Source: Fuerstiella sp.
GTDB lineage: Bacteria > Planctomycetota > Planctomycetia > Planctomycetales > Planctomycetaceae
Reading direction: 5' to 3'
Length of the DNA: 64,000 nt
Assembly (NCBI GenBank): GCA_014238335.1
Contig: JABABI010000026.1
Location: 22,840-86,839, forward strand
The position numbers were made by a program, and so were the translations under genes. The notes under the pieces were generated by a model that did no database searches, was not told the origin of the DNA, and saw only the letters and a program-made list of their open reading frames with translations. Position 1 is the stretch's first letter. Each line of letters opens with the position of its first letter. Positions 10,011 through 17,837 of the stretch are shown in pieces.

Positions 10011-10234
10011 TAAAGACCGTTCTGGTGAAGGTAGAGACTCGGCCCGGTACGTATGGGCACACCCCGTGCCGAACGGGCTACCAAATTACCCGCACGCGCG
10101 GCAAACAGTGCTGATTCCGTTGCTCAACAAATTTATCCACGCGTCCGGTCGTGTGTATCTGTCGGGGCTCTGCGGAAAAGTTTTCCACGAACACGAAAGA
10201 ATTGCCTCGGTCACTCGAATGACAAAATGGGTGA

Positions 10235-10672
10235 TCAGCCAAAATAGATCGTCTTGTTGAATTCCGACTCGGGTACGGCTGCGGCAGGTGTTTGCCGGAT
10301 GTGCGGTGCGGCGATACCTGCATGAAACTGGTCAATGTGCTGGTGAGCTGCGGAATCAAGCCGCACGAATCGCCAGTTCGGAGAAATTCTGTTCCTGGCG
10401 TTCTCAGCGCTAAGCAAGGGGGGCGCCGGATCATTGGGCCACAGATCAAAACCGTCATCATTCACAGATCGCATGATCATCAGAAGAGCTTTCCGCTGTA
10501 AAGCATTTCCAGGTGGCATCAGCCTGGTAAAAGAATCGTTTGTGAAGGAACGCAGCAACTGACGGAACGGGCGTTCCACCTCTGTCGCGGGAATCATGAA
10601 AGATTGGAGCGGCCGGCCCTTCACAGCGTTTCTCAGACACGCATTCCATTTCCTATCGGCGCGAACACGCAC
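10235..10672 (-). CDS. Hypothetical protein, start uncertain
   Basis: An open frame of 145 codons from GTG at 10672 to TGA at 10235. The codons look used: the composition is mixed, contains Trp, Phe and His, and lacks the Arg/Pro excess typical of shadow frames here. No family is recognised. The frame stays open upstream of the GTG for about 20 codons, until a TGA near 10737, with no ATG. The N-terminus is therefore unclear, and this could be a fragment of a longer gene. It is 224 bases upstream of fliK on the same strand. Confidence 0.4.
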   Translation of the reverse strand: MRVRADRKWNACLRNAVKGRPLQSFMIPATEVERPFRQLLRSFTNDSFTRLMPPGNALQRKALLMIMRSVNDDGFDLWPNDPAPPLLSAENARNRISPNWRFVRLDSAAHQHIDQFHAGIAAPHIRQTPAAAVPESEFNKTIYFG

Positions 10673-10942
10673 TAATCGGCAGGCGACATACCCGAGCGGC
10701 GTGATTTGCAGAAGATTACACCGCGTGTAGAGGGGTCAGGCTGCAACGGAGGAACAGCGAAGCCCTGCGCTTATCGGAGAATGTTCCGCGTTTTCTACTT
10801 GTCGCGGTTGGCTAATTAGTAAGAATAGTCGTACCTCTGTGTTGGAAAAACGCATTCCAGCATTCGGTCGCCCGGAGCGGTCAGCCTTCTACAGTCTGCT
10901 GCGATGGGGAACTTTATTCTTTAGAAAGGAGGTGTCTGGTGA

Positions 10943-11044
10943 ATGACAACTGTAGTCCTAATCGAGGTGGTGCCGCCTGCTGACGGCTGGCGGGCTGTCC
11001 TGCAGGCAGCCACCGTCTCAAATTGGATCGCCAGATCTGTTTGA
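10943..11044 (+). CDS. Candidate 33-residue small protein, or a structured small RNA
   Basis: An ATG at 10943 follows a near-perfect Shine-Dalgarno (AAAGGAGGTG, 10926-10935). It opens a 33-codon frame beginning MTTVVLIEVVPPADGWRAVL and ending at TGA 11042, with an in-frame TGA directly before the ATG. An intrinsic terminator begins 10 bases after the stop, so this is a compact transcription unit. The same DNA can also fold: GGTGG-TGCC pairs with GGCA-G-CCACC around a GC-rich middle (about 10966-11014). A small RNA without translation is therefore possible. A competing 14-codon frame starts at the GTG at 10939. The unit converges on the reverse transcriptase gene. No family is recognised. Confidence 0.45.
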   Translation: MTTVVLIEVVPPADGWRAVLQAATVSNWIARSV

Positions 11045-11054
11045 GAAAGAATTG

Positions 11055-11096
11055 ACGGCCCTGGGTCACGTGAAACGTTGCTCAGGGTCGTTTTTT
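11055..11096 (+). terminator. Strong rho-independent terminator
   Basis: ACGGCCCTGGGTCACG (from 11055) pairs with CGTTGCTCAGGGTCGT through 16 positions, with one mismatch and three G-T pairs, around the loop TGAAA. It is followed by six Ts (11091-11096). It ends the small plus-strand unit 10 bases after its stop codon and lies about 90 bases beyond the convergent reverse transcriptase stop. Confidence 0.88.
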
Positions 11097-11184
11097 ATGC
11101 GCACAGACTGCTACGAACTCACACGATTCCCGTTGCGACATGGACACAAGGCATCACTGCCTACGTTCAATGCAGCAAACATCG

Positions 11185-12165
11185 CTAGTCGTCGCGCTGA
11201 GTTTCCACCATTCGCAACAGCGATTCCCAGCCATCGAGCTGTTCTTGGGTCAGAGATATTGCTTTTCCAACGCTGACATGATGACGCACCGCTCTGAGCC
11301 AGCGCCGCGTTTTTCGCGGCAGTGCCGTCTTCTCGTTGACAACCAGCCCCAGAACCTGTTGTCGCTGATTCCTGCGAAGAATCTTTAGTTTCTCGCCACC
11401 ATGCATTGAATAGCCATAGCTTTTCAGGATCCTGCGAACGACCTGTGTCAATCCACGAATAACTCGTCCTGGCCGAATATCAAATGACATCGTGATGTCG
11501 TCGGCGTACCGCGAGTATGCACCGTTGTGTCGGCGAGCCAGACGCATCAGGGCTTCGTCCAGCGGCGCGTTGACAAGATTGCTGAGCTTAGGGCTGGTTG
11601 GGGCGCCCTGCGGAAGATGGCCGTTAAACGTCGTCAACCGTACCAGGGTCTCCGCACTTGATACGTCCCAGCCGATGCCCTGAAAGTACGCCTGAATTCG
11701 TTGGCTGGTCGTGGATTCAAAGAAACGACGGATGTCCATTTTGACGACAACCAATCGTCTCTCATGCGGAGTCGCCGCGTCAACAATCGAAGTCCCCTGC
11801 TCGAAGCCGCACGCGAATGGATGAATATCCAGCCCTGCCAACAGTCGCCGCAAAATTGTACGCTGCAGTTTCATTGTTTCGGCATTGGGAATTTCCAGTC
11901 GACGAATGCCACCACGTGGTTTGGGAATTTCTGAAATTCGATAACCGGTTTTAAAACATTCAAGGTTGTCACGAGAAATTCCCAGCCGATTCCCAAGTTC
12001 ACTGAGTTCGTATTCCGCCTGCGGGAAAGAACTCTGAAGTTCCGTCGACAGTGTCCCTGGTGATCCGGAATCACCTGTCTGACGCCTCAGTGCCGCTGCC
12101 AGCCCGAAAGATACAACTGCAGCCGCAGCAATCGTCAGACCGATGAGAACAGGAACCGAAAACAT
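11185..12165 (-). CDS. Retron-type reverse transcriptase with N-terminal membrane helix
   Basis: A 326-residue RT. The palm motifs are in order: KMDIRRFFEST with catalytic Asp144, LPQGAPTSPKLSN at 184-196, and YSRYADDITMSF with the YADD box at 220-223. A closing segment, QRQQVLGLVVNEK at 267-279, corresponds to the retron QxVTGLVVNxx region, with VLG here in place of VTG. This layout and length fit retron-type RTs rather than group II intron, DGR or CRISPR-associated RTs, because no maturase or endonuclease domain is present. Residues 4-27 form one hydrophobic helix followed by RRQ, so the enzyme is probably membrane-anchored with its catalytic part in the cytoplasm, which is unusual. Neighbours are a hairpin-rich gene-free stretch upstream and a convergent small transcript downstream. 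No effector gene is adjacent. The cDNA template is not proven. Confidence 0.9.
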   Translation of the reverse strand: MFSVPVLIGLTIAAAAVVSFGLAAALRRQTGDSGSPGTLSTELQSSFPQAEYELSELGNRLGISRDNLECFKTGYRISEIPKPRGGIRRLEIPNAETMKLQRTILRRLLAGLDIHPFACGFEQGTSIVDAATPHERRLVVVKMDIRRFFESTTSQRIQAYFQGIGWDVSSAETLVRLTTFNGHLPQGAPTSPKLSNLVNAPLDEALMRLARRHNGAYSRYADDITMSFDIRPGRVIRGLTQVVRRILKSYGYSMHGGEKLKILRRNQRQQVLGLVVNEKTALPRKTRRWLRAVRHHVSVGKAISLTQEQLDGWESLLRMVETQRDD

Positions 12166-12179
12166 ATCACTTCAGAATT

Positions 12180-12487
12180 TCACAGGTTGAACAGCAACCG
12201 CCGGATTCTGCAGGCAGCGTACAAAAGGCGTGAGAACGGGAACTCGCGTCTATCCGACGCAAAGGCCGGATGAGGAACAAAGACGAGGCCGCAGCCTCGT
12301 CGGTCCTGCCCAACGATCGAAGATCGTTGCCGAAAGGTTTCCGGATACACATGGTACCCCGGCTGACGAAACATCAGCCCGTGCAAAAAGCACCGCCAGG
12401 ACGCGGTAGCTTCCCACAGAAGTTCCGGACAAGTCAATGGCATCACAGACACTCAGGTAACGCACCACTGAATCTTTATGCCTGTGA
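12180..12487 (-). ncRNA. Candidate structured RNA (possible msr-msd) upstream of the RT
   Basis: This gene-free stretch between the DUF6702-like gene and the RT contains a run of consecutive hairpins. The perfect stems are: 12185-12199 (5 bp); 12246-12260 (5 bp); 12282-12301 (8 bp, GACGAGGC/GCCTCGTC, 4-base loop); 12311-12329 (8 bp, CAACGATC/GATCGTTG); 12361-12379 (6 bp); 12381-12393 (4 bp, A5 loop); 12392-12407 (5 bp); 12410-12422 (4 bp). An imperfect stem with one G-U pair lies at 12330-12344. TCACAGG (12180-12186) and CCTGTGA (12481-12487) form a 7-bp inverted repeat around the whole cluster, as retron a1/a2 repeats do, with the inner copy 15 bases before the RT start. The 8-bp stem at 12282 is followed on the minus strand by TTTGTT and could instead be a terminator. 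The boundaries, priming base and reverse-transcribed part are inference. Confidence 0.45.
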
Positions 12488-12498
12488 CCGTCTGATTT

Positions 12499-13167
12499 TT
12501 ACCGCTGTGCGTTATTCTGCGAGCGACGAACGTTTGCAGACTTCGTTGTTGCCGAATCGTGTTCGTGCTCAAAGACCAGAGACTGCGTCACCCCCGCAAC
12601 CCGAATCGTCACGAGATTTGTCTGATCAGGCTGAATGTCACATAGAACAGTGTCGCGAAGCCTGACACTGCGATCACCGAAGCGTCCGGTCGTTTCGAAT
12701 CCGCTGGTCCGCTGATCCGGGACGACAAACAGCTCGTCCCACGTCTTCACCTGCTTTGGCTCTTCCGATTTTGCAACGATCTGTTCGTTGACAGATGCCC
12801 TGCCCGGCCGTTGTCCCACCGGTTCCGCTTCAAAGTACAACCAGGCGTCGTGCAGTTCCAGTTCCAGCCCGACCCATCTCAGACGGCACTTTTGTTCTTC
12901 CGCAAAGGTGACTGAGAAGTTGTCTGTCAGGTAATCCAGAACCGCGTTTGCGAAACCGTCCCGATCGACACGGACTCGCTTTCCCTGCCTGGCAGATATT
13001 GCATCCTGCAGGTCTGCGATTTGCAGCTTCATTGCCACCTCAAACCGCTTCGATTCCTGGTTCCACTCCACTTCGGTCACTGAAGTGTGTGAGGAATGAG
13101 CTTCGGCGGCAGCAGTCGCCAGCAGAAATATTGCAACGAAAAACAGTCGGGGCAACATCGTCATCAC
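12499..13167 (-). CDS. Secreted DUF6702-like protein
   Basis: A 222-residue protein with a cleavable signal peptide (LPRLFFVAIFLLATAAAEA). The mature part starts HSSHTSVTEVEWN, the pattern of DUF6702 proteins, which commonly sit beside M1 peptidases. The rest is beta-rich with no catalytic motif; the C-terminal 20 residues are polar. Its ATG overlaps the stop of the M1 peptidase gene (ATGA, 13164-13167), indicating translational coupling and a shared extracytoplasmic role. The biochemical function is unknown. The family name is from memory of the sequence pattern. Confidence 0.75.
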   Translation of the reverse strand: MMTMLPRLFFVAIFLLATAAAEAHSSHTSVTEVEWNQESKRFEVAMKLQIADLQDAISARQGKRVRVDRDGFANAVLDYLTDNFSVTFAEEQKCRLRWVGLELELHDAWLYFEAEPVGQRPGRASVNEQIVAKSEEPKQVKTWDELFVVPDQRTSGFETTGRFGDRSVRLRDTVLCDIQPDQTNLVTIRVAGVTQSLVFEHEHDSATTKSANVRRSQNNAQR

Positions 13168-15578
13168 TCCTTGTCTTTTTTCGTGTCGTCCTTCGATTGC
13201 TTTTTGTCATCCACCTTTGGACCGTCTGGATTTTTCTCATCGTCTTTCCTGCCGAGCCCCGCTTTCTGCATCTCGTTCTTCGTTTTACCTTCCTTGTACA
13301 ACTTGAATCGACTCTTGCTGATCTGAGGTGGATAATGATTATTGGAAGTATCGACGTCGGCCGTTTCCAGGTGAGGATCCAGGTCAACCGAAACGATGGC
13401 CTTCTTCGACATGATCAGACGCGACGTCTTCAATGCGTTCTTGACCCATATTTCGGCCGGCAAACGTATCTCGCGCGTTGTCTTATCGCTGTGCGTCACC
13501 TTCAGAATCACGGGCATTACCAGACCGCCCCTATTTTCGAGGTCGACGATATAGAAGTGCGTCTTCAGGCCCAGCAGGCGACGCTGATCCGGCTTCAGTT
13601 CTTTCAGATACTTCTGGAACTTCTTCTTTTCCGCGTCTGTGACAGCAAGATCGTCGTAGCTGTTGTAGAAGTCTTTTAGCTCAGGAAATTTATCCGCCCT
13701 TTTGGACAGAGGCTTGTTTCGCTTTTGTGAAAGAGTTTCCGGCTCAGCATTTCGTTCCTCGCGTTTGATCCTGCCGTTGGCGGCTGGATCACCGTTGTCG
13801 ATCTGATAGTGACGAACATCGGTGACAGCGATGTCGACGTGATCCGTACTGTAGAACCATCCTCGCCAAAACCAGTCGAGATCAACGCCGGACGCATCTT
13901 CAACGGAACGAAAGAAATCGGCTGGATAAGGACGCTTGAACATCCAGCGCCGGGCGTACTCCTTAAATGCGAAGTCAAACAGATCCCGGCCGAGAATCGT
14001 TTCTCGAAGAATATTCAGAGCTGTGGCAGGTTTTGAGTAGCCATTGGGACCGAATTGCAGCAGCGACTCAGAATTCGTCATGATCGGCACCTGATTGGTG
14101 CTTCGCATGTAGCTCGTAATCTTTGCCGGCTCACCTCTGCGACTCGGATACTTGTCCTCCCATTCGACTTCGGCAAGGTACTGCAGAAACGTATTCAGCC
14201 CCTCGTCCATCCACGTCCACTGCCGTTCGTCAGTGTTCACGATCATCGGGAAATAGTTGTGTCCGACTTCGTGGATGATGACCGAAATTAATGCGTACTT
14301 CGTGCGTTTGGAATAAGTGCCGTCGTCTTCCGGGCGCGGCCCGTTGAAGCAGATCATTGGATATTCCATCCCGTAGATGGGACCGTTCACTGAGATCGCG
14401 ACCGGATACGGATAATGGAACGTGTATTTGGAATAAACGTCCAGCGTGTGAACGATGGCATGTGTTGAGTATTTGCTCCACAGCGGTTCGGCTTCGTTCG
14501 GAAAGTACGACATGGCCATGACCTGGTTGCCGCCACTGTTGTGGCCCACAGCATCCCAGATGAACTTTCGAGAACTGGCAAACGCAAAATCTCGCACATT
14601 CTGAGCCTTAAAGACCCACGTCTTCTTATCCTTTGCCTGGGTCTTCTGATTCTTTAATGCTTCTTCCGGCGTCACAATAAACACAGGCTCCTCTGCAGAA
14701 CGAGCCTTCTTAAGGCGACTGCGCTGATCACTGGAAAGAACATCTGCCGGATTCTGTAACTGTCCCGTTGACGCCACGATGTGATCTGATGGCACCGTCA
14801 GACGTACGACGTAGTCGCCGAATTCCAGAGCGAACTCACCCCTTCCCAGGAATTCCTTGTGCTGCCAGCCGGCCGCATCTGAATAAGCACAAAGCCGAGG
14901 AAACCACTGGGCGATCTCATAGACGTTGTTGCCATCCTTTTCAAAACGTTCGAAGCCGCCACGTGCACGGATTACAGTTGCGTCCGGAATTCTGTATTCC
15001 CAACGAACTTTGAAGCCCACTTGTTCTCCTGAAACAAGTGGCTGTGGCAGATCCACCCGCATGTTGCTGCCAACGATCCGGTGATTCAGCTTTCGGTTAT
15101 TGCTGCTACCGGTGACGGAAATAATCTTCGTGCCCCCGGGAAACTGTTCCGCCTGAAGCATGCTGTTCAGCTGTTTAAATTCGACGCGGCTGCTCAGCGA
15201 AGGACCTTTATGACGGTTGGCGGCAGAATCCGGCCGAAAACGATTGGCGTCCAGCTGCAACCAGAGATACCTCAGCGTGTCCGGCGAATTGTTGACATAT
15301 AAAATAACTTCCGTACCCGTGATCCGCTGCGTGTCATCATGCAGTTCGACATCAATGTCGTAATCGACTTTCTGCTGCCAGTACTCATGGCCCGGCGCCC
15401 CCGATGCCGTGCGGTAGGAATTCGCAGTCGGCAGGACTTCGTCGAGTTGTCGGAATGCATCGGGAGCGGAATTTTTTTTGTTGACGAGAACCTGCCCCAC
15501 GGCAATGTCCCAGGTAAGAAAAAGGGACATCGCGGCTGCGAAGAACAGAGAAGTTCGAAAGCGACGTTCGGGGGGCAT
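13164..15578 (-). CDS. Secreted M1-family zinc metallopeptidase
   Basis: An 804-residue protein from the ATG at 15578, with AGG about 8 bases upstream. It starts with basic residues and a hydrophobic signal segment (SLFFAAAMSLFLTWDIAVGQ). The frame stays open to 15860, and an ATG at 15656 is an alternative start. The zinc site is HEVGH followed 18 residues later by Glu in WMDEGLNTF, and the exopeptidase-type GMEYP motif precedes it, as in M1 aminopeptidases. The C-terminal 100 residues are Lys/Asp-rich, ending KKDKE. It is coupled by a 4-base overlap to the DUF6702-like gene. It is likely periplasmic and would release N-terminal residues or short peptides; the substrate is unknown. Confidence 0.93.
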   Translation of the reverse strand: MPPERRFRTSLFFAAAMSLFLTWDIAVGQVLVNKKNSAPDAFRQLDEVLPTANSYRTASGAPGHEYWQQKVDYDIDVELHDDTQRITGTEVILYVNNSPDTLRYLWLQLDANRFRPDSAANRHKGPSLSSRVEFKQLNSMLQAEQFPGGTKIISVTGSSNNRKLNHRIVGSNMRVDLPQPLVSGEQVGFKVRWEYRIPDATVIRARGGFERFEKDGNNVYEIAQWFPRLCAYSDAAGWQHKEFLGRGEFALEFGDYVVRLTVPSDHIVASTGQLQNPADVLSSDQRSRLKKARSAEEPVFIVTPEEALKNQKTQAKDKKTWVFKAQNVRDFAFASSRKFIWDAVGHNSGGNQVMAMSYFPNEAEPLWSKYSTHAIVHTLDVYSKYTFHYPYPVAISVNGPIYGMEYPMICFNGPRPEDDGTYSKRTKYALISVIIHEVGHNYFPMIVNTDERQWTWMDEGLNTFLQYLAEVEWEDKYPSRRGEPAKITSYMRSTNQVPIMTNSESLLQFGPNGYSKPATALNILRETILGRDLFDFAFKEYARRWMFKRPYPADFFRSVEDASGVDLDWFWRGWFYSTDHVDIAVTDVRHYQIDNGDPAANGRIKREERNAEPETLSQKRNKPLSKRADKFPELKDFYNSYDDLAVTDAEKKKFQKYLKELKPDQRRLLGLKTHFYIVDLENRGGLVMPVILKVTHSDKTTREIRLPAEIWVKNALKTSRLIMSKKAIVSVDLDPHLETADVDTSNNHYPPQISKSRFKLYKEGKTKNEMQKAGLGRKDDEKNPDGPKVDDKKQSKDDTKKDKE

Positions 15579-15907
15579 ACGGTAGACCTTTTGTGACCAC
15601 AGCAGCCCAGAAACTGCAAAACGCCGCAAGGTGCGCAGACTGCCTTTCTTCAACATACCGTTTCCCCGGTAAAGAGCAAACCAAAGGCGTCGGGCTGTGC
15701 CGATTCCGTGAGCGCGCGGAGATCGTGGAGCTTCAGGTCGCCGGTTTCCTTGGGCTCTGCGCAATCGGGTGAACTTTCCTGACCCGCAGAACTGCCGATT
15801 ATGCACGCAGAGAGCCGGCGATTGCTGCACCTGACAACTGTGAGCGACGGCAACCAGCAATGACTGATTTCAGGCAAAGTTCTTCGGTTGGTCGCCGGGC
15901 GACGTTG
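15579..15907. other. Spacer between M1 peptidase and enolase-superfamily genes
   Basis: About 330 bases. The frame of the peptidase stays open leftward from 15860, but its translation is Arg/Pro/Cys-rich and unlike a protein. It is therefore more likely leader and promoter DNA. No terminator or repeat was seen. Confidence 0.5.
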
Positions 15908-17329
15908 TCAGATCTCCCAATGTTCAAACAAACCAACATCGGGAAGTTCTGCGACACCGAATGGCGCGGCATTTACACTGCCGAGCCGAATCTTTCCGTT
16001 TCTGATTTTCAACGTCGGAAAGCCGGCCTCCGCCACTTCGTAAAGATCCGGATGATTACGCAACGCCCGTTCCTGCTCCGACTGCGGCATCATGCTCAGT
16101 CCGCAGAAGTAATGATGACCGTTGCGTTCAATGTGATCTACTCCGATACATGCCGCCACTGCCAGATCCTGCAGCAGAGCCACCGGACCGACATTCGCCA
16201 GATCTTCGGCTGAAAGCACCCCTGTTTGCTGATTCTGTTGGCAGTGGAATATGTCGGCAGCATTCAAAATTCCCTTGACCACTCCCTTGCAGTTCTTGTG
16301 GCTTGTACCGGCGTATCCGCAGGACATGGCCCTGGGCAGACTGGAGAGATCAGCATCAGACTCGTCGATGATCATCGACGGAGGAGCGTCCCAGCCATCT
16401 TCCAGGCACAATGGCTGACTAAGCGCGAAGTCGCGATGAATTGGCTGTTCCACAAACAGCAGTGACGTGGAGAAAAAAGCCCGCAACACCGGATCCGCCT
16501 GATACGCATTCCAATGCTCACGAAAGTCTTCGACGCGGAGAAAATTTTCATTGCCGTCGAGGGTGAACCGGGCTCGGGCTCCCACCTGCTGACCAATGAT
16601 AGCTGCAAGTTGAAGCAGCCGACTGGTGTCGTGGGCAAGGTTACCGGTCAGCTTGATTTTGAAGTGTGTGAGTTCGTAGCGACGAATGATCGATTCCAGC
16701 GAATGCGGCAGTCCATCGTCAACCCGATCTCCAGGCTTGATTTCTTCGTCCGTCAGGGGGTCCGTCAGCCCGATGGTGTGTCGTATGATCAATTCACCGG
16801 TCGGCTCGGTGGCCAGAAAATCTGCGGGCTCGAGTCCGGCAAGATGCCCACGAAGTTGTGCGGGGGCCAACTGAATCAGATTGCGCATCAGGACCGTGTG
16901 GACAGGATGCTCGACAGCTCGACAGAACGCATCCAGTGCTGCGCGTTCCAGCAGGCTGGCACCGAAACTGGAAAGCAGTGGCGGGAGATTTTCGGCTGTC
17001 GCCCACCGTTGCTGCCCTTCGTAAAGGCGGCACCACCAGTCGAAGAAGCTGTCGCAGGTACCAGGTTCTGTGGCAATATCAGCAGCGTGACGAATCACGC
17101 GCAGCATTCCGGGCAGGTCTTCTTCAAATGTTGTGTGCGGGTTCTTCGTGAACCACTTTGGTGGCAGACCGTCGGCGCTCATACCAACAGACTCCTGCCC
17201 ATCGATGTCAACCACGGCCCGCACAAACAAATGCGGCAGTTCCGTCATGCTGGCGATGCCGTAACAAAATGGAAATCGAGTCTTCATCGGCAGACGATAG
17301 AAGTCGACACTCCGAACGTTGATTCTCAT
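15908..17329 (-). CDS. Enolase-superfamily (mandelate racemase/muconate-lactonizing type) enzyme
   Basis: A 473-residue protein from the ATG at 17329; a TTG at 17365 would add 12 residues. Superfamily features are the KIKLT segment (catalytic Lys of a KxK motif), then the metal-ligand series LDGNEN, FVEQPI and IIDESDADL in order. A GTSHKNCKGVVKGI segment carries a likely Lys base at the end of the barrel. These enzymes abstract a proton alpha to a carboxylate. The reaction cannot be assigned, as members include dehydratases, racemases and epimerases. It is longer than the usual 370-400 residues, mainly because of an N-terminal insertion at about 70-170. Confidence 0.85.
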   Translation of the reverse strand: MRINVRSVDFYRLPMKTRFPFCYGIASMTELPHLFVRAVVDIDGQESVGMSADGLPPKWFTKNPHTTFEEDLPGMLRVIRHAADIATEPGTCDSFFDWWCRLYEGQQRWATAENLPPLLSSFGASLLERAALDAFCRAVEHPVHTVLMRNLIQLAPAQLRGHLAGLEPADFLATEPTGELIIRHTIGLTDPLTDEEIKPGDRVDDGLPHSLESIIRRYELTHFKIKLTGNLAHDTSRLLQLAAIIGQQVGARARFTLDGNENFLRVEDFREHWNAYQADPVLRAFFSTSLLFVEQPIHRDFALSQPLCLEDGWDAPPSMIIDESDADLSSLPRAMSCGYAGTSHKNCKGVVKGILNAADIFHCQQNQQTGVLSAEDLANVGPVALLQDLAVAACIGVDHIERNGHHYFCGLSMMPQSEQERALRNHPDLYEVAEAGFPTLKIRNGKIRLGSVNAAPFGVAELPDVGLFEHWEI

Positions 17330-17471
17330 GCGACGGATTCTGGTGCGGTAGGAGGTGACGGACAACAGACAGAGTCGTCTAAAATAGAAAACGCCTGCGA
17401 ACCAATTCGCTGCCGGGGCAGTGAACGACAGAAGCGGTTCAGAGATCGAACGACTGCATATCCTGCGAAAC

Positions 17472-17493
17472 GAAACACCGGCGCCGGTGTTTC
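17472..17493. repeat. Perfect 22-bp palindrome in a divergent intergenic region
   Basis: GAAACACCGGC is followed directly by its exact reverse complement, with no spacer. It lies 143 bases upstream of the enolase-superfamily start (17329, minus) and 345 bases before the coiled-coil protein start (17838, plus). A dimeric regulator operator is the simplest reading. As RNA it would form an 8-bp stem with a 6-base loop and no convincing T-run. The remaining intergenic sequence (17330-17837) shows no gene. Confidence 0.6.
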
Positions 17494-17837
17494 CTCTGTT
17501 CCGCAGCGCTGGATTTGGTTTGCACCCTCCATGTTGCAGGAGTCAGTGTTTTGCCTGTTCGAACTGCTTCACCACGCTTACATGGGATCGAATTCTTCTT
17601 TTAGCTGCGTACAAAACGATCAGCATTCCTTTGGTTTCTCTGTTTCAATTTGACGATACTTGGCCGCTGCGAGTAGTATTCCTTCTCATCCATCCGCTGG
17701 AAAGAGCCCCCTGGTTGAGTGCCGTTCCAGGGGAATATCGATCATACAGCAGAAACCTGGCGGACCGATTCCGGCGTGCCCCCAAAAAACATCCTGCCTG
17801 AATTCGCTTCGTTGTCCCGAGCGCCCTGCTCACTAAA

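Noticed and set aside
10751..10789. GGAACA...TGTTCC inverted repeat as an operator
   Set aside because: The 6-bp arms are more than 20 bases apart, which is expected by chance in this length of DNA.
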